Of a stretch of DNA of 64,000 nt, positions 24,529 through 32,649 are shown in pieces. Position 1 is the stretch's first letter, and each line of letters starts with the position of its first letter. Below the pieces are notes generated by a model. That model was not told the origin of the DNA. It did no database searches and saw only the letters and a list, made by a program, of their open reading frames with translations. The position numbers and the translations under genes were made by a program. The DNA comes from Kribbella sp. ALI-6-A. GTDB lineage: Bacteria > Actinomycetota > Actinomycetes > Propionibacteriales > Kribbellaceae. The DNA is taken from positions 930,001 to 994,000 of the forward strand of contig NZ_MTQN01000012.1 in the NCBI RefSeq assembly GCF_001984195.1, read 5' to 3'.

Positions 24529-26293
24529 GCGTCGCCTCAGCAGCAGGCAGCCAGGCGTGCGGCCCACCACGGTATCCCCAGAGTTCACCGACCGCGTCGC
24601 TCGTTACGGAGCGTCACCTCGACTGCTTCGGAAGCTCCGCGATGTAACGGCACCAAGCCGGGCTCAAGAGGCGGCGAAAGAAGAGGCGGTTGAGGAGGCG
24701 CTGGAAGCTGCCAGGTATGCCGTCCGTGAGACACGTCGGGCAATCGGTGGCGTCAGCCTTGCTACCCGGCTTGGCCCTGACGATGAGTCCGATCACATCC
24801 ATGATCCTGATCGAGGCAACACACAGTTCTCGGGTCGGCGAGGTCCTCTTTGGGTCGTGCCAGACCACATCCCCGCGGTCGTCCCTCGGTCGAAGCGCTC
24901 GACGGAAGCCCGCTGGCTGACGGTCCTTCGTCAACGAATCATCGTGAACGATCTATTCGCGGGTCTCGTGGGCGCTGCAGTCGGTTTGGTGATGCACCTC
25001 AATGCGTCCGGCGAGTTTCTCATGTCAGGAATCTGGAGCCTGCTGCTGCCGGGGGCTTGGCTGGGATCTGTAGGGGCGTTGCGGGGATACTCCGACCGGA
25101 ACCTTGAGTTCGGCTCGCGGAGGTTCGGATCGATCTTGCGGAGCGGACTGTCCATCTTCGGGCTCGCTGGCATTGCCTCATTTGCAGGGGAGCTCTTTCT
25201 GCCTCGTTGGCCTGTGATCGTCGCACTCGCGAGCACGATCGGGCTCTCGCTGGTACTGCAGTACAGGACGAGTCGGCAACTCGCACGCGGCCGGTACCGC
25301 GGCCGCAATATGCGCCGTGTCTTGGTCGTCGGCCGCGACCGCCAGGCGGAAACGTTGCGTCAGCACCTCGAAAACCGTCCCGCGGACGGGTACCTCGTGG
25401 TTGCGGTGTGTCGGCCGGGCGGTGAGGCTCTGCCCGGGGCCGCGGCGTCCGAGCGCATGGACGAGCCTGACATCTTGGCGGCAGTCGACCTGTACTCAGT
25501 CGATGTGGTCGCGATCGCTGCCGACCCAGACTTATCCGGCGAGTTGTTGCGCCGATTGTCCTGGGCGCTGGAGCAGCGAGGTGTCGAGCTGATCGTCTCG
25601 CCTGGCATCACCGAGGTGTCTGGCTCGCGGATCTCGGTCCGCCCGGTCGACGGGCTCTTGCTGCTGCACGTGGAACGGCCGTCTGTTAGTGCCGGGCCGT
25701 ACCTAATCAAGGGCACGTTCGATCGTGTGATCGGGTTCCTGCTTCTGCTCGGCCTTTCACCTCTCTTGCTTGTGATCGCGGTGATGGTCAAGCTCACCAG
25801 CTCTGGGCCGGTGCTGTTCCGGCAACCCCGCGTGGGCCGCAACGGTGAACAGTTCAAGATGCTCAAGTTCCGGACCATGGTGCTTGACCCGGATCGCCGG
25901 CTGATCGACTTGGCTCCAGTAAGCGATGGCAGCGGGGTGCTGTTCAAGCTCCGCGACGATCCGCGCGTCACCAGAGTTGGCAAATCCCTACGGCGGTACT
26001 CGCTCGATGATCTGCCACAGCTCTTGAACGTCCTCCGTGGCGAGATGTCACTCGTCGGACCGAGGCCCGCGCTGCCTACAGAAGTCACCCATTACACCAG
26101 CAACGACGCACGGCGTCTGCTAGTAAAGCCAGGTCTTACTGGACTGTGGCAAGTGAGCGGACGGTACGACCTGTCCTGGGATGAATCGGTATTGCTCGAC
26201 CTGCGGTACGTGGACAACTGGTCGCTCCAACTCGATCTCCTGATCCTGTTGAAAACGTTCCGAGCTGTCTTCTCGGGCACCGGCGCTTACTGA
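24518..26293 (+). CDS. Polyprenyl glycosylphosphotransferase (WcaJ/PglC-type sugar transferase)
   Basis: The 591-residue protein has a cytoplasmic N-terminus, four TM segments (about 150-260), a Rossmann-like domain (RRVLVVGRDRQAETLRQHLE to about 390) and the C-terminal bacterial sugar transferase domain. That domain has GTFDRVIGFLLLLGLSPLLL, SSGPVLFRQPRVGRNGEQFK, KMLKFRTMVLDPDRRL, SLDDLPQLLNVLRGEMSLVG and GPRPALP with KPGLTGLWQVSGR. Such enzymes move a sugar-1-phosphate onto undecaprenyl phosphate to start exopolysaccharide or O-glycan synthesis. No other glycan genes are nearby, so the sugar and product are unknown. The ATG at 24518 (GGTGGAG upstream) is preferred to the GTG two codons earlier. 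Confidence 0.9.
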   Translation: MNAERRLSSRQPGVRPTTVSPEFTDRVARYGASPRLLRKLRDVTAPSRAQEAAKEEAVEEALEAARYAVRETRRAIGGVSLATRLGPDDESDHIHDPDRGNTQFSGRRGPLWVVPDHIPAVVPRSKRSTEARWLTVLRQRIIVNDLFAGLVGAAVGLVMHLNASGEFLMSGIWSLLLPGAWLGSVGALRGYSDRNLEFGSRRFGSILRSGLSIFGLAGIASFAGELFLPRWPVIVALASTIGLSLVLQYRTSRQLARGRYRGRNMRRVLVVGRDRQAETLRQHLENRPADGYLVVAVCRPGGEALPGAAASERMDEPDILAAVDLYSVDVVAIAADPDLSGELLRRLSWALEQRGVELIVSPGITEVSGSRISVRPVDGLLLLHVERPSVSAGPYLIKGTFDRVIGFLLLLGLSPLLLVIAVMVKLTSSGPVLFRQPRVGRNGEQFKMLKFRTMVLDPDRRLIDLAPVSDGSGVLFKLRDDPRVTRVGKSLRRYSLDDLPQLLNVLRGEMSLVGPRPALPTEVTHYTSNDARRLLVKPGLTGLWQVSGRYDLSWDESVLLDLRYVDNWSLQLDLLILLKTFRAVFSGTGAY

Positions 26294-26323
26294 TGACTCC
26301 CTCAAGCACGAGGAGTTGAGCCT

Positions 26324-26689
26324 GTGCGCGAGTACGACAGACTCGTACGTGAACTCGCCGAGCAAGCCGTGATCGACGAAGCCGAACATGCCGCCGCCGG
26401 CCGCCGCCGCATGATTGTCATGCACGGGCTAACGCACGAGCAGCACGAAGAGCTGAACGAGCTGATCGATTTCGTCAACAGCGTCTGCCGGAGGAACAGG
26501 ATTGAAACCTGGGGTGGGGTCACCACTGCGAACCATCCAGTCAAGCGCGACATCCCGCGGAGGCGATGGACACGCTGGGTCTTCGCTCCGCCCTATGCGT
26601 TCGCAGACCTGGCGGCTATAGAGGCTGCCCTCCGAGAACGTCATCCCGATTGGCTCATCGTGACCGACGATGACCTTCTGCCTGATTAG
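26324..26689 (+). CDS. Small protein of unknown function
   Basis: The 121-residue product (GTG start, AGGAG upstream) has a helical N-terminal half (YDRLVRELAEQAVIDEAEHA, EQHEELNELIDFVNSVCRRN) and a mixed C-terminal half (WTRWVFAPPYAFADLAAIEA) that ends with several acidic residues (VTDDDLLPD). It starts 31 bases after the sugar transferase stop on the same strand and may be in its operon. No motif or family is recognised. Confidence 0.6.
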   Translation: MREYDRLVRELAEQAVIDEAEHAAAGRRRMIVMHGLTHEQHEELNELIDFVNSVCRRNRIETWGGVTTANHPVKRDIPRRRWTRWVFAPPYAFADLAAIEAALRERHPDWLIVTDDDLLPD

Positions 26690-27057
26690 TCCAGTACAGC
26701 GCAGGCAGCAAACCTGACAATCGGCGTCCCTCTCGGGAGAGACCAGGTTGTGGCGCGGCGCGTTCGCTAAACGATCGTTCTCGACACATGGCGTGGCTAC
26801 GCATCGGCCCCCAGTCACCAGCGCGATGGAGTGTCGAACGATCGTGTTTCGCCGCGCAAGTTCCTTGGTCTGGTCTTCTTCTGCGAGGCCTGGCCCGAGA
26901 GGCCGCAGCCCGTGACTGAGGGCTCGATCGCGGACTTGCATCGAGACCGCTCGCGGCATGGGCTTCCACCTGCCGGCGCACGAGTCGGGCTATGACGCGA
27001 TGACCCTGGACGCCCCGGAGCGAGCCGGCCGACGCGATCACCGTCGCCACGAGCCAA
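26690..27057. other. Gene-free stretch holding res-like motifs
   Basis: No gene can be supported. GCTAAACGATCGTTCTCGAC at 26766-26785 and, inverted, GTGTCGAACGATCGTGTTTC at 26829-26848 share the AACGATCG core seen again upstream of the serine recombinase. Confidence 0.4.
26762..26850. repeat. Inverted AACGATCG motif pair, possible recombinase site
   Basis: GTTCGCTAAACGATCG at 26762-26777 differs by one base from 29753-29768 in front of the recombinase gene. A second, inverted copy of the core lies at 26829-26850. The two loci bracket the lsr2 and NACHT genes. Confidence 0.45.
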
Positions 27058-27389
27058 CTAGTTGACCGCGTCGAAGGCCTTCCTGATATCGGCCGGGACT
27101 CGACCCCGATCCTTGACCTGGTAGCCGTTGGCACGGGCCCACTCCTTCACCGTGCGCGCGTCAGCGCCGACTGTCGTCTGCGTGACCTTCTTGCCCCGCC
27201 TGTTCGTGATCGGCCGCCCCGCCTCGATGTAGACCGCCAGGACCCTGCGGAGCGCGATGGCGTTCTTGTTGCGGAGATCGATCTCGTACGAGTTGCCGTC
27301 GAGCGCAAAGGTCACAGTCTCCCCTTGCCAGCAGGGAGATCGCCGCCGTCCAGATCGTCCGTGAGCAGAACTTCCACTTTCTGAACCAC
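27058..27389 (-). pseudogene. lsr2: lsr2-like nucleoid protein gene with a one-base frameshift
   Basis: From GTG 27389 (AGGAGG upstream) the product reads VVQKVEVLLTDDLDGGDLPA, the standard Lsr2 dimerisation start, then AGKGRL and a stop. In the next frame ETVTFALDGNSYEIDLRNKN and the C-terminal DNA-binding domain VKEWARANGYQVKDRGRVPA (RGR minor-groove hook) continue to 27058. The run of four C at 27321-27324 (G on the coding strand) should be five; adding one base restores a 110-residue Lsr2. Lsr2 silences A+T-rich foreign DNA, so its presence fits the element. Either the gene is dead or the base is a sequence error. Confidence 0.8.
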
Positions 27390-27662
27390 TGGTCGCCTCC
27401 TGGTGAGCGGTGAACTTTGCACAGCATGGTGCACCGAAGCGCTGCGCACGTGAACCGACACCGATCCCGCGCCGCCGCGGACGACGAACCCTTCCAAGAA
27501 AGGTTGTGGCCGGCCGCTGAACTGCCACAGCCGGTCAGGCCGGGTTCACCAACATCGGGTTGGTCACCCCGCAAGAGCCGAGCGCAGCTTGAACCGTACT
27601 GCGACGCCTTGCTGGTCCGACGCCGTGTCAGCGTTCAGCCTTCTTCGCTCAAACGGACCTCA

Positions 27663-29668
27663 CTAGGGTCGATCATGGTTGGCGAGGTAGTCCTGCAGTT
27701 CCCGGTGTCGAAACTGATACCCCGTGCCGGCTACGCGAACAAGCCCGGCGCGGTAGCAGGCGTCGAGGAAGTGGGCGAGCGACCAGGACAGCCGATTTCT
27801 GCCAACGCGGGTGCACAGCAGTAGTGAAAAGTAGCGCCCACTGATTATCGCGGGATAAAGGCATGCAAGACTCATCAAAACTCCCACTTGGAGTCCGGCG
27901 ACAACCCCGTACTCTATCCAGCATATGCCCCTAAAGCGACACCGCAGATCATCCCCATCGCGAGCGATACGGCGAGGTCGCGACGGATTATCGATCGTGG
28001 ACCCGACATCCAGTAGTTCATATCGGACCCGACTAGGAGCACGGATATCGCAAAAACCATCCCGATTAGTACACCTACAATCGCAAGTCTGCTGTTGTAT
28101 CTGGCGGTGTATGAATACTCAGCCGCAGTCATCATCGCGATGACCAGAGCTATTACAAGTGCATTTGTGCGACTGAGTCGCAATGAGCTGGTGCTCGACC
28201 ATAACGGGTGCACCCAACGCATCGCGTATGAGCCGTAGGCCAGGAAGCCAACACAAGTCGCTGCGCAGCCGAGCATTATGTATGTCAGAAGAGACGAGGG
28301 TATGCGAGTCAAGCTAACGACAAAAGCCGCGAGATAAATCGCAGTGACTAGAGCAGGTATCACGATTCGCGGTCTTCGGTCACCAGCAATTGGCCACAAC
28401 TCATGCATATGATGTCGGTGCTTGAAAGTCTCCGGGATCCAAAGCGACGGCCTGTACTGGCGTTTTGGTTCAAGTGGCCGGCGAGTGTCGCAAGCCAGCG
28501 ATGCGTTCGCCCCGGGTCGTATGGCCCGCCTGAGTTATATAGCACTGCCGGAATAAATAGACTTAGTAGGTGATCACGAATTGCGTCCGGGGTGCCCAAT
28601 TCGTCCGCAGTCAATTGGTCTGGATCTCGCAGGAAACCGGCATTGCCGCGTTGTTCATAGACGGTGACCGCTAGGGTCAGGCGCCATGGCGTGCTGAGTG
28701 CGAGCGCGAGCGGGCCGCCGGACGCGCTTGAGATGGTGTCCAAGACGGTTTTCCACCGCTCGCGGTCTATGGTCGCGTCCATGATGAACTTGCTGGCCTG
28801 CGCGTCGCTCACTTGACGAATTTCCACCCGGGCGGAGCCCTCGACCCAGGTGAGGTCATTGGTTAGGGCCTGGTAATGCTCGGTCCGGCAGGTCACCATC
28901 AGCTCCGCTTTGCTGCGGTATCGCTGGTAGCCATTCAATATTCGCAGGGCCTGCCCGGCGCGAGATGCGTAGCCCGGCTGATCGGTAGCGTCCAGCTCGT
29001 CGAGTCCGTCCACTACCGGTACCACTTGACCCGCGGAAACCAATGCCCGTGCCGCTCGCTGCGAGAACCGGTGAACCTTCATCACATGGGCAACCAGCCA
29101 CATCTCCACCCGCTCTGTGGCGGCGCCCGGTCCCGAGATGTCTTCGTCAAGGTCCAGTGACGACGCCGAAATTCGTACCGGCACTGGATCTCCTAGCGCC
29201 CGGTCTTCCAGCAAAGCCATGATCAACTCGACCGCCAGTACGGTCTTGCCTGCACCCGGCGCACCTGTAATCACAAGTCGACGAGGGCGAAGTCGCTTGT
29301 AATAGTCAGCCACGTCGCTAAGACGACCGCGGCGCGATGCTCCTCTGGCCTCACGAGCGGGCGCCGGGCGGAAGTTAAACTGCACATCAATGGTGTGCCT
29401 CGGCCCTCCCAGTAACTGCGCACGAGCTCGGTCCTCGGTAACGCGGACCGCGTTGTCGCTCGGTAAGTATGCCGGTGTCCACTTGCTGCCACGGCTTCTC
29501 GATGATCAGCGTCACGATCCCAAGCAGCACTCCGACCGAGCCAATCGCTGCGCTCAGTGGATCGACATCGCCGAAGTCTATCTGGCGAACTGCCCATACC
29601 GTCGTCACCGCGAGCGCGACAGCAACTCCTATTGCGACATACCGAAATCCCCTCACCTGGCCCATCAT
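27663..29668 (-). pseudogene. NACHT-type NTPase with membrane segments, broken by three frameshifts
   Basis: An N-terminal TM fragment (YVAIGVAVALAVTTVWAVRQ, IGSVGVLLGIVTLIIEKPW) ends near 29450. The next frame carries the NTPase: LSDVADYYKRLRPRRLVITG, Walker A GAPGAGKT near 29265, Walker B VPVVDGLDELDA near 29010, then sensor-like regions to 28400. A third frame (MHELWPIAGDRRPRIVIPAL, then several TM segments) runs to 27914, and a fourth supplies the end (GYQFRHRELQDYLANHDRP). One-base deletions near 28403 and 27920 and an indel between 29440 and 29500 rejoin them into about 668 codons. The order matches actinobacterial NACHT proteins, some of which act in phage defence. The region is clearly A+T-richer than its surroundings. 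Confidence 0.75.
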
Positions 29669-29750
29669 GTCGAATCGCCGATGCGCGAGTACACCGCCGC
29701 GAAGAGTTGGGGCAAGTTCGTTATGGGGAGGGGGACTTAGGAGCGCACAC

Positions 29751-29890
29751 GTGTTCGGTAAACGATCGATTCCCGAACACCGCTCGCGGCCTGGCCCGGC
29801 TCGGACGCGCCACGCTGGCGATGGTGTTCGGAAACCCGTTCGGAAACAGCTAGCGTCCGAACCGCTAAACGAACACGTTTGCCGAACGCA
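29751..29890 (+). promoter_or_regulatory. res-like array in front of the serine recombinase
   Basis: Three related motifs precede the gene: GTGTTCGG..CCGAACAC (29751-29780, 8-bp arms, 14-base spacer), GTGTTCGGAAACCCGTTCGG from 29824, and AAACGAACACGTTT (29867-29880) within a GTTCGG/CCGAAC context. The number, spacing and position fit the three subsites of a resolvase recombination site, which would also let the protein repress its own gene. Confidence 0.6.
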
Positions 29891-29900
29891 AGGAGTGTGC

Positions 29901-30917
29901 ATGGCTCTCGTCGGACTGGTTCGCGTCAGCACCAGAGCTCAGGAGACCGCCCGGCAGCACGATGCGCTCGACCCGATCTGCGTGAAGGTTTTCGAGGAGA
30001 AGCTGTCGGGCACGTTGCGCACCGAGGACCGGCCCGAGCTGACCGAGGCGTTGGGCTACCTGCGCGAGGGCGACATGCTGACCGTGCAGGAGGTTGACCG
30101 GCTCGGTCGCAACCTGCTCGAGGGACTGATCGTGCTCAACGATCTGTTCCAGCGCGGCGTGGCAGTCAAGGTGCTCGAGGGCATCGCTGCTGGCGAGCAC
30201 GTCGAGCGGTCCCTGATTCTCGATCTGGCCCTCGCGCTGGCCGAAGACCGGCGTCGCGACATCGCCAGGAAGACCAAGAACGGTCTCGACTCCGCCCGGG
30301 CCCGCGGCCGCGTCGGTGGCCGGCCCACCGTGGTCGAAGCCGACAAGCGCCGAGCGATCCTCGCGCGCCGGGCCGAACGCGAATCGCTCCGGACCATCTC
30401 CAAGGGCGTCGGCGTCAGCCTGGCCGTCGTTCACCGCGTCGTCACAGAGCACGAGGCCCAACTGGAGCTGAGTACCGCTGAGCCCGGCGAGAAGCAAGTG
30501 GGCTGTGCCCCGCTGCCGATGCCCGCACCGCCGACGACGTCGTCCTGTCCCGGCTGCGGCCACCGGCCGAACAGTCAGCGCGACCACCGGTTGCTCCGCG
30601 ACGCACTCGGAACCGTCTGGCTCCTTCCTGACCCCGACCGGCCGGGCGAAATTATTGAGCACTGGCACTGCGATCACTGCCAACCGCACGGTGCCGACAT
30701 GGTCATGTGCCCCTGCGGCGGCGACAGCGTGATGACCAGCGCCGAACTGGCCGGCCACGTCGACATCAGCACCAGCGCGGTCACCCGATGGCTCAGCAGC
30801 CACGGCTGGATCCGTCATGACGGCACCTGGTACTGCGGCCACCCCTCCTCCCCGCCGGCCAGTGAGAACGACCAGCTCATCACCGGAGCTGGCCGACGAG
30901 CTCCTCATTTTGGCTGA
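29901..30917 (+). CDS. Serine recombinase (resolvase) with zinc-binding C-terminal extension
   Basis: The 338-residue protein has the resolvase catalytic domain: LVRVSTRAQ with Arg8 and nucleophile Ser10, KLSGTLRTEDRPEL, and VQEVDRLGRN with Arg67 and Arg70, followed by the E-helix and an HTH of Hin/resolvase type (residues about 140-182, GGRPTVVEADKRRAILARRA). Unlike a simple 185-residue resolvase, it continues with a Cys-rich region (Cys216, 219, 257, 260, 270, 272) and a second HTH-like segment (SAELAGHVDISTSAVTRWLS, about 280-299). AGGAG precedes the ATG. It probably acts at the res-like array directly upstream. It is the only recombinase in the element and appears intact. Confidence 0.88.
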   Translation: MALVGLVRVSTRAQETARQHDALDPICVKVFEEKLSGTLRTEDRPELTEALGYLREGDMLTVQEVDRLGRNLLEGLIVLNDLFQRGVAVKVLEGIAAGEHVERSLILDLALALAEDRRRDIARKTKNGLDSARARGRVGGRPTVVEADKRRAILARRAERESLRTISKGVGVSLAVVHRVVTEHEAQLELSTAEPGEKQVGCAPLPMPAPPTTSSCPGCGHRPNSQRDHRLLRDALGTVWLLPDPDRPGEIIEHWHCDHCQPHGADMVMCPCGGDSVMTSAELAGHVDISTSAVTRWLSSHGWIRHDGTWYCGHPSSPPASENDQLITGAGRRAPHFG

Positions 30918-30935
30918 GGCCGGGCGGATGTCGAG

Positions 30936-31565
30936 TCAGCCGACGAACGTGATCGCGTTGCCGTCCGGGTCGCGCACGATGAAGTCGGTGCCACCCCACG
31001 CTTGTTTGGTCAGCTTCTGGACGATCTCGGCGTCAGCGGCCAGATATTCCGCGTAAAGGTCGCGTACGTTCGGCGTATCGACGAACGCCATGATGAGTCC
31101 TTCTCGTTCCGCGGCACCGGCCGCGAACACCTGCTCGTGGACGAGCTTCAGGTGCAAGGTCGCGCCGTCGCGCGACACCGATGCGTAGAACGGCGGGTTG
31201 CCGTGCAAGAAGTCGATCCGGAAGCCGAGCTGGTCCCGATAGAACGTGGCCGCGGCATCGACGTCGGCGACGAACAGCACCGGTTTGGCGCTCGCGACTG
31301 CCGTGTCCTGAGTCTTCGGCTGCTCGCTGGTGGGCGGGTCCGCTTCCGTGCTCGCCTTGAGTTCGGCCCAGCTGGCGCAGCCCGCTTCGAGGGCGATGAT
31401 CTCTTGGGCTTCAGTGAGGGGAAACTTCAGCGCGAGTGCTTCGCGGTCGGACAACGTGCGATAGCGCGCGAGCTGTCGGATGCGACCGCCGATCGAGAAG
31501 TTTCCTTCGCGGTGCCAGCGGACGAGCAGTTTCGCCTGCTTCTTGTAGGTTTCGAGCTTGGGCAT
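30936..31565 (-). CDS. VOC (glyoxalase/bleomycin-resistance) protein with N-terminal helical domain
   Basis: The 209-residue protein has two parts. Residues 1-75 (KQAKLLVRWHREGNFSIGGR, YRTLSDREALALKFPLTEAQ, EAGCASWAEL) match the short helical module found in front of ankyrin or glyoxalase domains in actinobacterial and proteobacterial proteins. Residues 92-209 form a VOC domain (KPVLFVADVDAAATFYRDQL through TDFIVRDPDGNAITF) with His/Glu/Gln-type metal or ligand positions partly kept. GGGAGC precedes the ATG. Possible roles are drug binding or dioxygenase-like chemistry. It lies between the recombinase and the right direct repeat, so it may belong to either the element or the host. Confidence 0.85.
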   Translation of the reverse strand: MPKLETYKKQAKLLVRWHREGNFSIGGRIRQLARYRTLSDREALALKFPLTEAQEIIALEAGCASWAELKASTEADPPTSEQPKTQDTAVASAKPVLFVADVDAAATFYRDQLGFRIDFLHGNPPFYASVSRDGATLHLKLVHEQVFAAGAAEREGLIMAFVDTPNVRDLYAEYLAADAEIVQKLTKQAWGGTDFIVRDPDGNAITFVG

Positions 31566-31821
31566 GGCGCTCCCTCTTCGGTCTTGAAGTAGGTGGGCCT
31601 TGCCCTTTCGGCATGCTGTGCCGCTGCGCCCTACGACCGGGTTGCACCCGCGCCTGCGACGTTGAGATTACCAGGCGAATTGGCCGCAGGGCTGCGTGAG
31701 CGCCGTCCTTTCTCCGGTTCTGCGGACCGTGGCGCGCTGTCGGGCGGCGTCAGGTCCGATCGCCTGCCGGCGGAACAAACCCTGCTAACACCCTTGCTGA
31801 CAACGGCCGCGGATGGTCTTG

Positions 31822-31855
31822 CAGGTGGATGACCTAGGGGGTTTGTCATTCCCGG
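31822..31855 (+). repeat. Right direct repeat (putative attR)
   Basis: The 34 bases begin CAGGTGGATGACCT and end TTTGTCATTCCCGG, like the left copy at the tRNA-Arg terminator. This copy lacks the left half of the hairpin, so only the left site still makes a terminator. Confidence 0.75.
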
Positions 31856-31870
31856 GTCGGGTGAGCGGGC

Positions 31871-32050
31871 TCAGCTGGTGGGGTCTGGCTCGACGTAGTC
31901 GGGCTCCGGGTCGATGCGAACCGGACCGCGTTGATGGTCGTCGCGCCGCTGAGCCAGGCCTTTGCGATGCGGTGTCCGCCGTCCATCAGGTGCCCGTCGG
32001 ACGACAGGATCACTCGCCGAGTGCCTTCGGGCGGGCTGTGGGTCGTAGCC
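31871..32050 (-). pseudogene. Truncated, frameshifted ParB-like fragment
   Basis: One frame reads RRVILSSDGHLMDGGHRIAK, AWLSGATTINAVRF, the ParB/sulfiredoxin-like core (..DGxLmDGGHRiaKA.l.G..ti.AvRf). After a one-base shift near 31915 a second frame ends IDPEPDYVEPDPTS and stops at 31871. The N-terminal third is missing because the neighbouring plus-strand gene and its promoter occupy that DNA. It directly adjoins the right direct repeat. Confidence 0.55.
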
Positions 32051-32051
32051 T
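32046..32051 (+). promoter_or_regulatory. -10 element of a leaderless promoter
   Basis: TAGCCT ends 8 bases before the GTG at 32060, with no ribosome site; the same hexamer is used at 7268. Confidence 0.4.
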
Positions 32052-32059
32052 CTCGTCCT

Positions 32060-32380
32060 GTGGAACTGGATGCGCCGAGGCTCATCGATCGGTGGCCGGT
32101 ACTCGCCGGCCAGATCCGAGCTGCGCTGATTCGCGACGACGAGACCGAACTGGCGGGCCAGGTCGACGAGCTGCGCGTCCTCGAGATGTGCGCCTGTGGC
32201 GACGACTTCTGTCAGAGCTTCTACACCGCCCCGCGGCCCGAGAAGAGTTACCCGATGGACCGGCACCGCAACTGGTTCCCCGAGGATGACGAGCCGGGGT
32301 GGGACGGCTATCTGATTCTCGACGTCGTCGACGAACGCATCGCGTTCGTCGAGGTGCTGTACCGGCCGCCGCTCGATTGA
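32060..32380 (+). CDS. Small acidic protein with a Cys motif
   Basis: The 106-residue product (leaderless GTG) contains VLEMCACGDDFCQSFYTAPR around residues 39-58, a CxC....C pattern, and DGYLILDVVDERIAFVEVLY near the C-terminus, which reads as two beta strands. Proteins with this MCxCGdxxCxsF motif are widespread small actinobacterial hypotheticals. The longer upstream frame (to 31931) lacks coding character. No function is known. Confidence 0.7.
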   Translation: MELDAPRLIDRWPVLAGQIRAALIRDDETELAGQVDELRVLEMCACGDDFCQSFYTAPRPEKSYPMDRHRNWFPEDDEPGWDGYLILDVVDERIAFVEVLYRPPLD

Positions 32381-32423
32381 GCCGGCACCGCCCGCTGGGT
32401 CGATCAAAGCTTGTGGCTGCGGG

Positions 32424-32624
32424 CTACCGCCGTTCCAAGAGCACTGCTACGCCGTACCCGGCCAGTGCCCCGATCATCGCCGCGATGGGTGCCAAAACGA
32501 CCGCCGGGTCGGCCCATTCGGAGCCGCCCGCTGCTCGTGCCCATGCCGCATTCGCGATCATCAGAACGACCGCACCGATCACCGCCCACCAGTTGCGACG
32601 GCGATAGCGTTCGGGCGAGACCAT
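32424..32624 (-). CDS. Small two-TM membrane protein
   Basis: The 66-residue product starts MVSPERYRRRNWWAVIGAVV. Two hydrophobic segments (WWAVIGAVVLMIANAAWARA and PAVVLAPIAAMIGALAGYGV) are separated by a short Gly/Ser/Glu loop, ending in ALLERR. The basic N-terminus predicts both ends in the cytoplasm. It is divergent from the CPCC protein gene; the two starts lie within 26 bases of each other. Function unknown. Confidence 0.65.
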   Translation of the reverse strand: MVSPERYRRRNWWAVIGAVVLMIANAAWARAAGGSEWADPAVVLAPIAAMIGALAGYGVAVLLERR

Positions 32625-32649
32625 GCCCGAACCCTACGCCGGTGGCACC

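Larger units (their letters stand above)
13827..31855. mobile_element. About 18-kb decaying integrated element beside tRNA-Arg
   Basis: The segment is bounded by a near-identical direct repeat (13827-13859 and 31822-31855) whose left copy is part of the tRNA-Arg terminator. Inside are typical accessory genes: an excisionase-like HTH, DUF932 phage/plasmid protein, Lsr2 relative, NACHT NTPase, serine recombinase with res-like sites and several orphan genes. Base composition is visibly more A+T-rich in places, especially 27.6-29.7 kb. At least six genes are interrupted by single-base frameshifts or a stop. No tyrosine or large serine integrase gene is visible. The right limit could be earlier if the VOC gene at 30.9-31.6 kb is resident. 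Confidence 0.7.

Noticed and set aside
27058..29668. Programmed ribosomal frameshifting as the cause of the lsr2 and NACHT splits
   Set aside because: Only lsr2 has a slippery-looking run (G4), there is no downstream stimulatory structure, and several independent breaks in one gene fit mutation or sequence error better.
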